Assembly (NCBI GenBank): GCA_001247695.2
Contig: LGRX02031305.1
Span: forward strand, 1-30,101
Origin: Cymbomonas tetramitiformis
Lineage: Eukaryota > Chlorophyta > Pyramimonadophyceae > Pyramimonadales > Pyramimonadaceae
Direction: 5' to 3'
Length of the DNA: 30,101 nucleotides
The first letter of the stretch is position 1. Each line of letters starts with the position of its first letter. Below the pieces are notes generated by a model. It saw only the letters and a list, made by a program, of their open reading frames with translations, searched no databases and was not told the origin of the DNA. Position numbers and translations under genes: made by a program. Shown one piece after another: positions 1-8,500 of the stretch.

Positions 1-1132
1 GTGGCGGTGGCGGTGGACCTGGCACGACGCACTGCGTAGCGTCGCACGCGTCGTTCGTCACGTGATCGCACGTGTAGTAATGCTGGCTGTTCGTAGATTC
101 GTCGTCGCCCGCGATACCTGCCGTGTTTTGTTGCGCGTAATTCTCGTGCCCCACGCAAAAGCAGCGGACGTTCGACTCGTTCTTCGGCGTGCAGCACACG
201 CTGCGATGACCCGGGCATCCCACGATCGCTGGCACCGCGTCGCACGCGCACTGCCGTGCCGCGTAGTCGGGGTAGATGCAGTCGGTGGCGTCGCAAAAAC
301 TACGGCAGTACGCGTCGTCGTTGTGTGCCGGGTCGTTCAGCCACCCCTCCACCTCCGTGCTGGAGTTGCAGATCTGTGTCACACCGTTCGCCACGAACCC
401 CACGGCGATACCGCACGTCGACACGTACACGCGCGGCTCCCACGCGTAGGTTGTCTTCGGGTTGATGGCCCACGCGTACGGACAGACCGCGCGCCAACGC
501 TCAGGGCGATCGAGCACCGTGTAGTCCACGTTCTCCATGTAGTTCGTGCACAACCCGAAACGCGCGCACGAGGGGTAGTACAACCAGGTATCCTGATGCG
601 TGACGCCCGGCGGCTCGGGAGTGGCGTGAGGCCCCGGAGGGAGCGAGTACGGCGACGGCGGCGCGTGCACGGCGTCGCCGTTGACGAACGCACCGATCAC
701 GCGCATGGATCCGTAGAAATCCTTATCCTCGGCGAAGCGTGGAAACGCCAGGTCCACCTCGTCGAACATGCGTTCGAGCAGGTTCACGGCTTGGTCGTAG
801 TTTTGGAAGTGCAGCACGCCCAGCACGATGACGCTGCCCTCGCGCACGGAATGCACGTGGGCGTTTTTCGCTGTCGTGGCTATCCGATCGGCGTAGCTCA
901 CGGACTGGTCGCAGAAGTTGGTGATGAATTCGCTTCTGAAGGATTTGTCCTCTACGTACTGCGGATAGAACTGACCATCGAAACGCACTTCGTAACGCGC
1001 CTCGTACGTGTCTTCGCCGCTGTCGCTGCTCCGATCCGCCAGACGCACCGTTGCGTATATCGCCAGACCCGCAAAAACCGTGGTCAAAACTGCTGTTACG
1101 ATCCAGCAATAACGATCGACGTTGTCTGTCAT
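1..1132 (-). CDS. SEA-like domain surface protein, Cys-rich (partial, runs off left edge)
   Basis: The minus strand is open from an ATG at 1132 to base 1 with no stop, giving 377 codons of a longer gene. Residues 1-10 are a short N-terminal tail; residues 11-30 are a strongly hydrophobic membrane segment, so the protein is probably N-in/C-out or has an uncleaved signal. Residues about 45-128 read like an SEA domain: strand, helix, then EGSVIVLGVLHF followed by an amphipathic helix. Residues about 190-365 carry many cysteines (CxC, CC pairs), suggesting a disulphide-rich ectodomain, and the visible end turns into a proline run. The layout parallels the gene at 27574. I infer a virion or cell-surface protein; the partner is unknown. 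It diverges from the gene at 1296 across a TATA-rich spacer. The overlapping plus-strand frame from 62 has arginine/valine-rich composition and is judged a shadow. Confidence 0.75.
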   Translation of the reverse strand, partial: MTDNVDRYCWIVTAVLTTVFAGLAIYATVRLADRSSDSGEDTYEARYEVRFDGQFYPQYVEDKSFRSEFITNFCDQSVSYADRIATTAKNAHVHSVREGSVIVLGVLHFQNYDQAVNLLERMFDEVDLAFPRFAEDKDFYGSMRVIGAFVNGDAVHAPPSPYSLPPGPHATPEPPGVTHQDTWLYYPSCARFGLCTNYMENVDYTVLDRPERWRAVCPYAWAINPKTTYAWEPRVYVSTCGIAVGFVANGVTQICNSSTEVEGWLNDPAHNDDAYCRSFCDATDCIYPDYAARQCACDAVPAIVGCPGHRSVCCTPKNESNVRCFCVGHENYAQQNTAGIAGDDESTNSQHYYTCDHVTNDACDATQCVVPGPPPPP

Positions 1133-1179
1133 GACGCGCAGACCCAGCAATACCAGAATAATACACGCGCGCGAGTGTG

Positions 1180-1199
1180 TATATATATATATACATATA
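1180..1199. promoter_or_regulatory. TA-repeat, candidate bidirectional promoter
   Basis: An alternating TA tract with one C sits in the spacer between two divergent starts (1132 minus, 1296 plus), 48 bases from the minus-strand start. Similar TATATATA tracts lie at 22210 and 27526, each before surface-protein or divergent genes. It probably serves as a TATA box for the left gene. Assignment is by position and composition only. Confidence 0.45.
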
Positions 1200-1253
1200 C
1201 GCACATGGGTGCCGTTTTGTACAACTGATCGCACGAGCACCACACCGACGTCA

Positions 1254-1260
1254 ATATATA
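1254..1260 (+). promoter_or_regulatory. TATA-like box for the gene at 1296
   Basis: ATATATA ends 35 bases before the chosen ATG at 1296. A TTAAG at 1282-1286 lies between them, resembling the TAAG late-initiator motif of baculovirus-like viruses. Both are positional inferences. Confidence 0.35.
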
Positions 1261-1295
1261 ATGAAACGCTGTTGGACGCGTTTAAGAAAGCGCCA

Positions 1296-2270
1296 ATGGA
1301 GGTACCTCACACAATTAATGTCATGGCCCACACTCGCATCGCAACGCAGCGGGTGCTCGTGGACGCGTCACCCTTGCATCTACGCGTGACGCTAAAAAAA
1401 AGTGCCACGATACAGGAGATTGTCGCCATCGATTACGACAGCGTGACACCGGTCGTGTTCGCGACGCGCGCCGACGCGGGCGTGCAGCGCGACTTGTTTT
1501 GTTTGTTTCGCGATTTTATGACCGTACGTCACACGAGCTTTGTAAGCAACGACGTTCATCGTTGGAGCGGGTGGTTCTGGTACAGCCTCAAACGATGCGC
1601 TCTGAACTCCGCGCGCCATTTTTTGTACGCCTGCCTACAGAACGGCGCGTTGCAGGGCACGCCCGTGTCCGATACAATAATGGACCGCGTGTGCGCCGTC
1701 GTTCACCCCCACAACGGCATGTTCAACGAGCTCGATCTCATAAAAACCGCGCGTCACGATATCTATACGAACGCTCTACGACGCCTGACGTACTCACCCG
1801 AATGTTTTGCAGCCGACGATCGCCGACACGTACGGTGGTTCCGACGTCACGGTGTGGTCTATTTGCACGCGTTCGCCGATCTCGCGCGTATCACCGATTG
1901 TGAAACCATGAGATCCCGCGCGCGACAGTTTTTGCGCGTCGGTCGCGACGCCTTGAACGCGTACGTCGACTTTTTGCAAAACACCAGCAGATGCGAGGCC
2001 GCGTGCTTTTTTGCGCCCGCGGACAAATCACTGGCGTGCACGAAACGCGGATACCCCATCTACTACTACTGCGTGGATGACGCCGATCGTGACGGGCTTT
2101 TCATGACGATATACGCAATGGCCACCATCGTGAGAACGTACAGGCACGCTCGCTACGACGAATACGTGACCACGGCGTGGTCCGTTTGGGCTTTCTGGGT
2201 GCCGCCAAAGATCACGGAGATACCGCTGATTTTGGCCGACGAGACCTTTCAACGGGCGCAACGCCGTTGA
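1296..2270 (+). CDS. Hypothetical protein, 324 aa
   Basis: I do not recognise this protein. The frame is open from 1122, but the upstream part reads through the TATA tract and is low-complexity, so ATG 1296 (just after a TTAAG) is preferred. The product is mixed alpha/beta, rich in aromatic residues and cysteine, with a Trp/Phe-rich stretch (WSGWFWYSL) near residue 95 and a hydrophobic aromatic C-terminal part (WSVWAFWVPP). No signal peptide or clear membrane span is seen. GC-rich codon use matches the genes at 9817 and 11729 and contrasts with the AT-rich island that begins immediately after its stop, which is followed almost at once by repeat A. Confidence 0.75.
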   Translation: MEVPHTINVMAHTRIATQRVLVDASPLHLRVTLKKSATIQEIVAIDYDSVTPVVFATRADAGVQRDLFCLFRDFMTVRHTSFVSNDVHRWSGWFWYSLKRCALNSARHFLYACLQNGALQGTPVSDTIMDRVCAVVHPHNGMFNELDLIKTARHDIYTNALRRLTYSPECFAADDRRHVRWFRRHGVVYLHAFADLARITDCETMRSRARQFLRVGRDALNAYVDFLQNTSRCEAACFFAPADKSLACTKRGYPIYYYCVDDADRDGLFMTIYAMATIVRTYRHARYDEYVTTAWSVWAFWVPPKITEIPLILADETFQRAQRR

Positions 2271-2275
2271 AAACT

Positions 2276-2512
2276 AATTTATTAGTTATAAAGGCTTCCG
2301 GTAACATTATTTTTTTACACCCCGCCTTTTGTATATGTGTACGTGCCTATATCTTGGTCGTAGTGAAATTGTTCGCGCTGCACACGAACCGAGCGTAGGT
2401 CCTGTGCGATACTCAGGGCTTTGTCCGTTTTTTACAATATAAGAGGTTCAGGTCAACCAATAGCTGCACGAAATGTAGACCTGTTTAGGTGGTGCTTAAG
2501 TTTCTTAGTTTA
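2276..2512. repeat. Repeat A, copy 1
   Basis: This 237-base AT-rich non-coding block recurs almost unchanged at 6893-7129 with a constant offset of 4617 and only a handful of differences. It begins six bases after the stop of the gene at 1296 and lies downstream of the 3' end of the minus-strand gene at 2657. It contains no convincing reading frame. A diverged version is at 7127-7260 and a half copy at 6788-6885. Bases 2513-2656 show nothing recognisable. Confidence 0.85.
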
Positions 2513-2656
2513 CCACATGAAGGAAGATGAAAGCCAAGCACGAGCGAGCTGCAACTACGTACATAGGATAAACAACCACTGCTGCAATAATAAAATATTT
2601 CTTTTGCTATGTCAACGTATTGCAAGTCCTCTTTATGATTCTGTAATGACTTATTT

Positions 2657-3580
2657 TTACACCATACATAAGTAATCGATAAATTTAAATATGTCATCTT
2701 GATATTCCTTATCTTCTTTCATATCTTCAGTTGATTTATCTATTTTTTCTGCAAGATACTTAAAAACAGTACATATCAAATCAAAATACCCTTTGGATAC
2801 TGGCGTCGTCATCTGCGAAGAATGTAGCTTACGTTCCTCAACTTGTACTCTGATATATTCCACCATAAATTCAAAAAGTTTATTTGTGAGATTTGGGTAT
2901 ATATCTTGTAATTCGGTAACAGTAAGATTTAACTTGCCTTTTATGACCTCAAAAACCTGAAGTATCGCTTGTTTTTCGGTAACCATTTTTAAACAAGTTA
3001 TAAAGTCAAACCGTTCTTTCGAATTTGCGGGAAGTAAAGCAAGAGTATAATACAGTAATTGCTTATAATCTTCATCGTCACGATCTGAAACTGGAACCGC
3101 CGATGCCACCGCCGCAGGACCAGCGGAAGGTCCTGCCCTGGCGGCCGGGGTGGGTTTTTTACGTTCGGGCAGCTCCGCGGCCAATCGTGTATTATCTTGT
3201 TCCAATTGTGTTTTTTCCTGTGTCAATTGTGCTTTCTCTTGTATCAATTTTGCTTTTTCGTCCAGACACTTATTCAAGTCGGTTTCACCACGCTGGATCT
3301 CGGAATCTATACGCTCTTCCCGTTTGACTCCATTAAATAAGATTTTACGCGCTCTCACTTGCTGCTGACTTTTGCCTGCACCAAGTGAGTCGTATTTATC
3401 GCCGGTATTTAATGCTACTTCTTTACACAATTCATGGGCTACTGTTCTATTATCTGCCCAACCGTAATTTAGGTTCTCACCGTTCACTGCATAAGGCGTA
3501 TATCTTGGTGCAGCCTGGATGCCCTCTGTTGTACCATCCTCTTTGCATGCCCACTTCCACACCGGCATTTGCACAGACAT
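2657..3580 (-). CDS. Coiled-coil (leucine-zipper-like) protein, 307 aa
   Basis: Family unknown. ATG at 3580 has a TATAAATACC box 32 bases upstream. Residues about 1-85 form an N-terminal region with Trp and Tyr. Residues about 88-138 form a coiled coil whose core is four successive heptads with leucine at the same position (AKLIQEK, AQLTQEK, TQLEQDN, TRLAAEL), the first three nearly identical, as if grown by duplication. An Ala/Pro/Gly linker (139-165) is encoded by an unusually GC-rich tract inside this AT-rich gene. Residues about 170-307 look helical and might form an interaction domain. Dimerisation through the zipper is an inference. The gene sits alone in the accessory island, between repeats A and B. 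Confidence 0.8.
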   Translation of the reverse strand: MSVQMPVWKWACKEDGTTEGIQAAPRYTPYAVNGENLNYGWADNRTVAHELCKEVALNTGDKYDSLGAGKSQQQVRARKILFNGVKREERIDSEIQRGETDLNKCLDEKAKLIQEKAQLTQEKTQLEQDNTRLAAELPERKKPTPAARAGPSAGPAAVASAVPVSDRDDEDYKQLLYYTLALLPANSKERFDFITCLKMVTEKQAILQVFEVIKGKLNLTVTELQDIYPNLTNKLFEFMVEYIRVQVEERKLHSSQMTTPVSKGYFDLICTVFKYLAEKIDKSTEDMKEDKEYQDDIFKFIDYLCMV

Positions 3581-3611
3581 TATGACGACGTTTCTGCAAA
3601 TAATTTTGACT

Positions 3612-3621
3612 GGTATTTATA
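3612..3621 (-). promoter_or_regulatory. TATA box (TATAAATACC) for the gene at 3580
   Basis: On the minus strand TATAAATACC ends 32 bases before the ATG at 3580. The same core TATAAATAC occurs before 13085 and 18871 and before the small frame at 23627; recurrence supports a real promoter element. Confidence 0.55.
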
Positions 3622-3699
3622 CTGGCAAAAGCCTACGGTACGCATTGTATAGACAACAATAAACTCTCTTAACCCTGCGCCCTCTGCATAGGTGACGAA

Positions 3700-4230
3700 T
3701 AGTGAAATTGCTCGCCCTGCACCCGATTGCAGCGTAGGTTTACCTCATGAGGAACGCGCACAATAACCTGTCAACAGTTTTTAGGTTTCGCCACTTAGGC
3801 CTGTACAACGAACCGGTGAATACGTTTGACACACTTTACAAAGAACTCAAGGTGTTAAATATTTATGGGCCTTAAAATACAAGTGTCCACGCTTTTTCGG
3901 CCTACGACACTAATTTTCAAACGTGGCAACAGCACAAAGTCGAAGAACACTTAAGAACTGCAACGAGTGTCACACCACTCACCATTTCTGACGCAAACAA
4001 GACTTGTTCGGCAAGCTTGGTACTTTGGCACTTGCTTTTACAAAATACGAGGTTGCAGGAATACTCAAACTATGGAAATACCCCAAGCTAATATGGCTGG
4101 GAAGTCTTTAATTACAAACCCAAAACAGTTTTGACACCTTCCTGCATCTCGTGATCACTTTTGGCTTCTGCAGGATCCTCAAAATATTTATGTCCGATAG
4201 CTCTGACGGTTCTAACAAAAAGGTTGTCGA
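3700..4230. repeat. Repeat B, copy 1
   Basis: This block matches 7210-7741 collinearly; from 3761 to 4112 the offset is exactly 3511 and differences are few. The distal part (from 4112) overlaps the decayed 3' end of an F-box-like family gene, so the repeat appears to be the 3' flank of that gene duplicated with part of its coding sequence. The proximal edge (3655-3760) also resembles the diverged A element. It has no intact reading frame of its own. Confidence 0.85.
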
Positions 4231-4290
4231 GTTTGCAGGAACGCACAACGATTTCTATTTATCACAAACTAATAACACATGCTCAATACG
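4112..4290 (-). pseudogene. Decayed 3' fragment of F-box-like family gene
   Basis: Read on the minus strand and ending at a TAA at 4112-4114, about 37 codons match the C-terminus of the 282-codon gene at 7623 (shared stretches such as FVRTVRAIG and AEAKSD). Upstream the match weakens, several codons are missing relative to the intact copy, and in-frame stops occur near 4258-4263. No start or N-terminal half is present. It is best read as the remnant of a duplicated copy, carried together with repeat B. The upstream limit is uncertain; up to 4430 I see only faint possible similarity. Confidence 0.75.
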
Positions 4291-4431
4291 CAGACGATGG
4301 GACAAACTCTGCTTATGGAAATATACAATGAGCTTGGGGTGTCACAAAATACATCAGACTGCACGACCGGTCTTGGTGCCTTTTCTTGCACACCACCAGA
4401 TTGCAACAGCACACTACCCTAGCTACTAAGT

Positions 4432-5778
4432 TTACGGAGTAAGATATCTTCCATGTGTATCATACAGGCAAGAATAACCTATAATTGTTGCGTATCTCTG
4501 TGCAAATTCTGCTTGTTTGCAAAGCTTCATCGCGGCCACGGCGATACCGTCTTGGACCATGTTTTTTTGTACCATGCTCATAGCACCGATAGCTCCCTTC
4601 TCAATATAAGCACCTATCACCTTATGCAACAGCTCGCTGTACTTTTCTTTCTCGTTGCTAGTCATAAGTTTGTATTCTTTGTCATACAAGACAGAGTCTA
4701 TCACAAAGTCACATACAGAACAAATTTCCCACGCATCAAAAGCCATATCTGCGTCTCTTTCGCGAAAGGACAAAAAAAAGTCCCGAAAGTACTTGATGAC
4801 CTTTGGCGAAGAATGGAAATACCAGTCACGAAAAACTACCAACGCCGCTCTAAAACTTACTATTGAACTGTGTCGCACGCATTTGTTGAGCATGTCTACC
4901 TTCACAATAATCTCCTGACATTTCGTATAAGCCAAGTGGGTCCGCGTGCCGTATTGTATCGATGTGGAGTTAACAACTTCTATGTGGTCGTGCATATAAC
5001 GCACCTTCGACCAAGACGGTTTCCCTGTTGTTAAGTATGTTCTGACTCTGTTACTGTACTCGTCTGTACAGCTCAGATACAAAAGTATGTTTTCCAACAA
5101 ACCGACCTTAACGGTATAATGACTGCGCAAAAAAAAAGTGCGGAAGTACCTTACGAAGATCGCATCATCATAGTTGAAAGTATCATCGACAGTCCTTGAA
5201 GCTTTACGTAACCAAGGAAAAAGTTTATCGTTTACTTCAGTTTTTTTAGCAGATGAAAACAAAATATCGCTGTCGGACGTCAGGTTCGCGACACTCATAC
5301 CACAAATGTGGCGCAAGAAAAAAAGCCAAGAGCCTTTGAAAAAAAGCTCATATTCTTGCTCGTGCTTAAGCTCAAGGGCATCAAACTCATCCAGAAAGGC
5401 GGTAACTTTTTTTCGCATCACCTCTTGCATTTGAGGCCACAGGTGGTTCTGATGAACGAAGGGAGAGCAGGGTTCAAGCTGCAGGGCATCCATGGTTTGT
5501 GTAAGTTGGCGTATGTTTTGGGTTAAACGCTGGCATAGCTTGTCCTGATCCCGCTGGTAGTACCGCTCACGCCCGATAAGACAATACGACTGTTGACGAT
5601 CCTCGCATCCGAAGGGTTTTGTAAATTCATTCTCGGCCAAAGAATAATTGAGAACGCAGTCGTACGCGCACTCGTCCCTAAAGAGTTTGCACGCGAGAGT
5701 GGCGTGTATGCGGTCCGCTTGCGGTAGACAATCAAGTACCAACCCGATCGTTCCCGAAGGATAACTATTTATGTCCAT
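4432..5778 (-). CDS. F-box-like family protein, 448 aa
   Basis: The first ATG of the frame is at 5778; three codons further up there is only a GTG. The N-terminus (about residues 5-45) has the pattern of an F-box: a Pro-containing start, a hydrophobic helix, LPQADRI, then an ATLACKLF segment. The remaining 400 residues are helical and Cys/Phe-rich, possibly a substrate-binding region. The pair at 8501-9247 and 7623-8471 shows distant collinear similarity (for example RKKV versus RKKI in the middle and two aligned Cys-containing helices late). If the F-box is real the protein would recruit targets to host SCF ubiquitin ligases through Skp1. The F-box match is weak and needs profile confirmation. 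Confidence 0.7.
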   Translation of the reverse strand: MDINSYPSGTIGLVLDCLPQADRIHATLACKLFRDECAYDCVLNYSLAENEFTKPFGCEDRQQSYCLIGRERYYQRDQDKLCQRLTQNIRQLTQTMDALQLEPCSPFVHQNHLWPQMQEVMRKKVTAFLDEFDALELKHEQEYELFFKGSWLFFLRHICGMSVANLTSDSDILFSSAKKTEVNDKLFPWLRKASRTVDDTFNYDDAIFVRYFRTFFLRSHYTVKVGLLENILLYLSCTDEYSNRVRTYLTTGKPSWSKVRYMHDHIEVVNSTSIQYGTRTHLAYTKCQEIIVKVDMLNKCVRHSSIVSFRAALVVFRDWYFHSSPKVIKYFRDFFLSFRERDADMAFDAWEICSVCDFVIDSVLYDKEYKLMTSNEKEKYSELLHKVIGAYIEKGAIGAMSMVQKNMVQDGIAVAAMKLCKQAEFAQRYATIIGYSCLYDTHGRYLTP

Positions 5779-6311
5779 CTTGAACACGCGTATTTTGTTA
5801 TTTTACCAATAGAACGCGTACCTACTTTGTAGTAAACCGTGGTCGTGTGGTGAATACACTGTAGGTCAGCGAGCGCGCTTCTTAAGTTTTGTTTGTATTT
5901 TGGGTTTGACTAAATTTGACAAATGTGACGGTGACCGTGCTCCGCAGCTATTCTGGGTTGATCATCAATTTCACTGTCGTGTCGACACGCGCCCGGCGAA
6001 TCTGATTCGGCTTGCGCGCGCGCCCACGCGATCCGCTTCCGGAGCCGGACCTGTCGAGACCTCATACCTCTATGACGGTCGAGTTATAAAAAAAAATCGA
6101 TACCATTTTTGACTTGGTCGCGTAGACCTCCCATGACTGCGCACCACGGGCTATACACACGACGGTGTATCGACCTACAGTGCAGTACAGTACAGAGGTA
6201 ATTTGCCCGCTGATATACCATAAGAACATAACGGCAAGCTCCGTGTATAAAGCGCCCTAAAGTTACACAAAACCAGCTAACTTACTGTAAGCAAAAAAAT
6301 TGTTGCTGAAC
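5779..6311. other. Intergenic spacer between divergent genes
   Basis: This spacer separates the divergent starts at 5778 (minus) and 6312 (plus). It holds a CAGTACAGTACAG tandem near 6185 and a TATAAAG box at 6246. A short frame from a TTG at 5900 encodes a 70-residue basic peptide without a supporting start, so I do not call it. Confidence 0.5.
6246..6252 (+). promoter_or_regulatory. TATA-like box for the gene at 6312
   Basis: TATAAAG starts 66 bases before ATG 6312. A GTAAG at 6287-6291 lies 21 bases before the ATG, the same box-then-TAAG order seen before 13085 and 18871. Confidence 0.45.
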
Positions 6312-6680
6312 ATGAAACCACAACGAAGAAGTAGTTCTTTTGGTTGGACAAAAGGTACAAAGTCTATCGAGCAAAAGCATTGTTACTATTTGCGGCAAAA
6401 TGGGTTTTGCTGGAAGCTGGCCGCCGGAAAGCCTTGTTGGGCAATTCACGACGAGACGTACCCGTCAATGAAATTTGGTACAGAAGGGACAAAACCCAGA
6501 AATAAGAAACCGCGGAAAAACACCCAAGTACCAGCGTTTGTTGCAGAAGCGCAGGTTTCTACCAAAGTCGGTCAGCCGGCAACTCGTAAAAGCGAGGAGC
6601 ATAAACTGGCAGACGACAAATTTGAAGCCGAACTTGCTAAATTTATCGATGCCATTGCAGAGAAAGATAAAGAAGGCTAA
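6312..6680 (+). CDS. Small CCCH-type zinc-finger-like protein, 122 aa
   Basis: ATG 6312 is chosen over upstream TTG codons. Residues 24-46 contain C-x8-C-x8-C-x3-H with aromatic residues between (CYYLRQNGFC, then a final CWAIH). This resembles CCCH zinc fingers that bind RNA, except that the second spacing (8) is longer than the usual 4-6. The N-terminus is basic; a Lys/Pro-rich stretch (about 62-75) follows and the C-terminus is a charged helix. An RNA-binding or regulatory role is inferred. It is the only plus-strand gene of the AT-rich island and has a TATA-like box and GTAAG upstream. After its stop comes a partial repeat A. Confidence 0.65.
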   Translation: MKPQRRSSSFGWTKGTKSIEQKHCYYLRQNGFCWKLAAGKPCWAIHDETYPSMKFGTEGTKPRNKKPRKNTQVPAFVAEAQVSTKVGQPATRKSEEHKLADDKFEAELAKFIDAIAEKDKEG

Positions 6681-6787
6681 ACGTCCTAAACGTTATCCCA
6701 ACTGTAACCTTCGTCTTTGCTAGATTTTTTCGAGTTTGCTATACCTTCAACGGCGAACACCCCTTATTCCCACAAAGCGTGCAATCG

Positions 6788-6885
6788 CAACCTGTGCGAT
6801 ACTCAAGGCTTGTCTGTTTTTACAAATATAATAGGTTACAGTGTATACCGGTAGCTGCACGAAATGTGGACCTCTTTAGTTGGTG
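6788..6885. repeat. Repeat A, partial diverged copy
   Basis: This stretch matches the distal half of repeat A (from CCTGTGCGATACTCA through the GCTGCACGAAATGTGGACCT segment) with several small differences. It directly precedes full copy 2 in the same orientation, so the two stand in tandem. Confidence 0.7.
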
Positions 6886-6892
6886 AGTACAT

Positions 6893-7129
6893 AATTTATT
6901 AGTTATAAAGGCTTCCGGTAACATTATTTTTTTACACCCCGCCTTTTGTATATGTGTACGTGCCTATATCTTGTTCGTAGTGAAATTGTTCGCGCTGCAC
7001 ACGAACCGAGCGTAGGTCCTGTGCGATACTCAGGGCTTTGTCCGTTTTTTACAATATAAGAGGTTCAGGTCAACCAATAGCTGCACGAAATGTGGACCTG
7101 TTTATACGGTGCTTAATTTTATTAGTTTA
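6893..7129. repeat. Repeat A, copy 2
   Basis: Near-identical to 2276-2512. Visible differences include one base in the CTTG(G/T)TCG segment, one at ATGT(A/G)GAC and a short divergent run near 7104. The very low divergence means recent duplication, gene conversion, or selection on the sequence. Confidence 0.85.
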
Positions 7130-7260
7130 TATAAGTTATTAAGGCACTCGGTAACATAATGTTTGAGCACCCCGCTGTTCTAATATGTGCACGTGCGTAT
7201 AACCTGACCATAGTGAAATTGCTCGCCCTGTACCTGAAATCAGCGTAGGTTGACCTCATA
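7127..7260. repeat. Repeat A, diverged copy fused to repeat B
   Basis: The order of landmarks (GTTATTAAGGC, CGGTAACAT, CACCCCGC, GTGCACGTGC, TAGTGAAATTG, AGCGTAGGT) follows repeat A with clearly lower identity. It runs without a break into repeat B copy 2, and a similar trace lies at 3655-3760 before copy 1. Confidence 0.65.
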
Positions 7261-7741
7261 AGGTACGCACACAATAACCTGTCAACAGTTTTTAGGTTTC
7301 GCCACTTAGGCCTGTACAACGAACCGGTGATTACGTTTGACACACTTTACAAAGAACTCAAGGTGTTAAATATTTATGGGCCTTAAAATACAAGTGTCCA
7401 CGCTTTTTCGGCCTACGACACTAATTTTCAAACGTGGCAACAGCACAAAGTCGAAGAACACATAAGAACTGCAACGAGTGTCACACCACTCACCATTTCT
7501 GACGCAAACAAGACTTGTTCGGCAAGCTTGGTACTTTGGCACTTGCTTTTACAAAATACGAGGTTGCAGGAATACTAAAACTATGGAATTACCTCAAGCT
7601 AATATGCCTGGGAAGTCTTTAATTACAAACCCAAAAAAACAGTTTTGACACGTTCCTGCATCTCGCGATCACTTTTGGCTTCTGCATGCTTTTCAAAATA
7701 ATCACGTCCGATAGCTCTGACGGTTCTAACAAAAATTCCAT
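7210..7741. repeat. Repeat B, copy 2
   Basis: Collinear with 3700-4230 and nearly identical over the non-coding part. Its distal end covers the stop and last codons of the gene at 7623, whereas copy 1 is attached only to a decayed remnant. This copy is therefore attached to the intact gene end. Confidence 0.85.
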
Positions 7742-8471
7742 AAAACTCATCTGTAACGCACCACAGGTTTTTGGGGACTATTTCTCCACAGAGTCCAATA
7801 CGAAGCATCGTACGCAAAGCGAGGTACACCTTGGGACACTGCCTGACCGTATCGGGTGGCGTGAAACCAAACTCCGTACCCTCAAGACGGCTGTAGCAGT
7901 AGCGTGCACACAGCAGCGCGGGTTGTATTGCAGAACCGTGCTGAACCTTTTTTTCAGTTAAAAATGACCAAAAGAGTTGCGCCCAATTTGGTGAAGAAGT
8001 TGCCTGGCTTCTAAACACCCGGTCCAAAACGTAGTGGGTGTGAGACAGATACATTTCTAGCCGTATAGAAATGCTGTCCACGGTCGACTGTTTGTTCCTA
8101 GACGCCAACAGGTCAACAATCGTCGCGTCCAAAGAAACATCCGACCACAGCGCGTGCAACTTGCCACACACGTGGTACCATTCTTGTGCATCTTGAACGT
8201 TCGGCAAGCCGCCCTGAAACAACGGTTCGCTCTCGAAACTGATACAGACTTGTGCCATGTACGTTTCTGTATCCGAGCAATTTATGAAATCCTTCTCGTC
8301 TACGAAGGCTGGTACTAACCGCTTATCCAAATTGAATGAAAGTGGACCCAAAGTTAACAGCACCGGAATAAGTTTCGGTGAAACTGTGCCAAACGCGTAA
8401 ACTTGCTCACGAAATTGAGCTCCGACCATGATGTCACGCAGACGGGTAAAATACGTAGTTGCTCGTGACAT
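7623..8471 (-). CDS. F-box-like family protein, C-terminal part, 282 aa
   Basis: ATG at 8471, stop at 7623. The sequence aligns distantly with the C-terminal half of the 448-residue protein at 4432 (a V-x-D-x-x-F segment before SSP, then two Cys-containing helices) but lacks any F-box-like start. It follows the frame at 8501-9247 after only 29 bases on the same strand; together the two span the family's length. Either they are one gene broken by a stop or frame change, or a gene fission with both halves made. The last 37 codons also occur as a decayed copy at 4112. Function unknown; it may be the target-binding half of an F-box protein. Confidence 0.65.
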   Translation of the reverse strand: MSRATTYFTRLRDIMVGAQFREQVYAFGTVSPKLIPVLLTLGPLSFNLDKRLVPAFVDEKDFINCSDTETYMAQVCISFESEPLFQGGLPNVQDAQEWYHVCGKLHALWSDVSLDATIVDLLASRNKQSTVDSISIRLEMYLSHTHYVLDRVFRSQATSSPNWAQLFWSFLTEKKVQHGSAIQPALLCARYCYSRLEGTEFGFTPPDTVRQCPKVYLALRTMLRIGLCGEIVPKNLWCVTDEFYGIFVRTVRAIGRDYFEKHAEAKSDREMQERVKTVFLGL

Positions 8472-8500
8472 AACTGCAAGGAAAACACGTTTTCAGCTTT

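Noticed and set aside
62..1228. Long plus-strand frame of 388 codons
   Set aside because: Arg/Val/His-rich composition typical of the opposite strand of a GC-rich gene; the minus-strand frame has a membrane segment and SEA-like domain.
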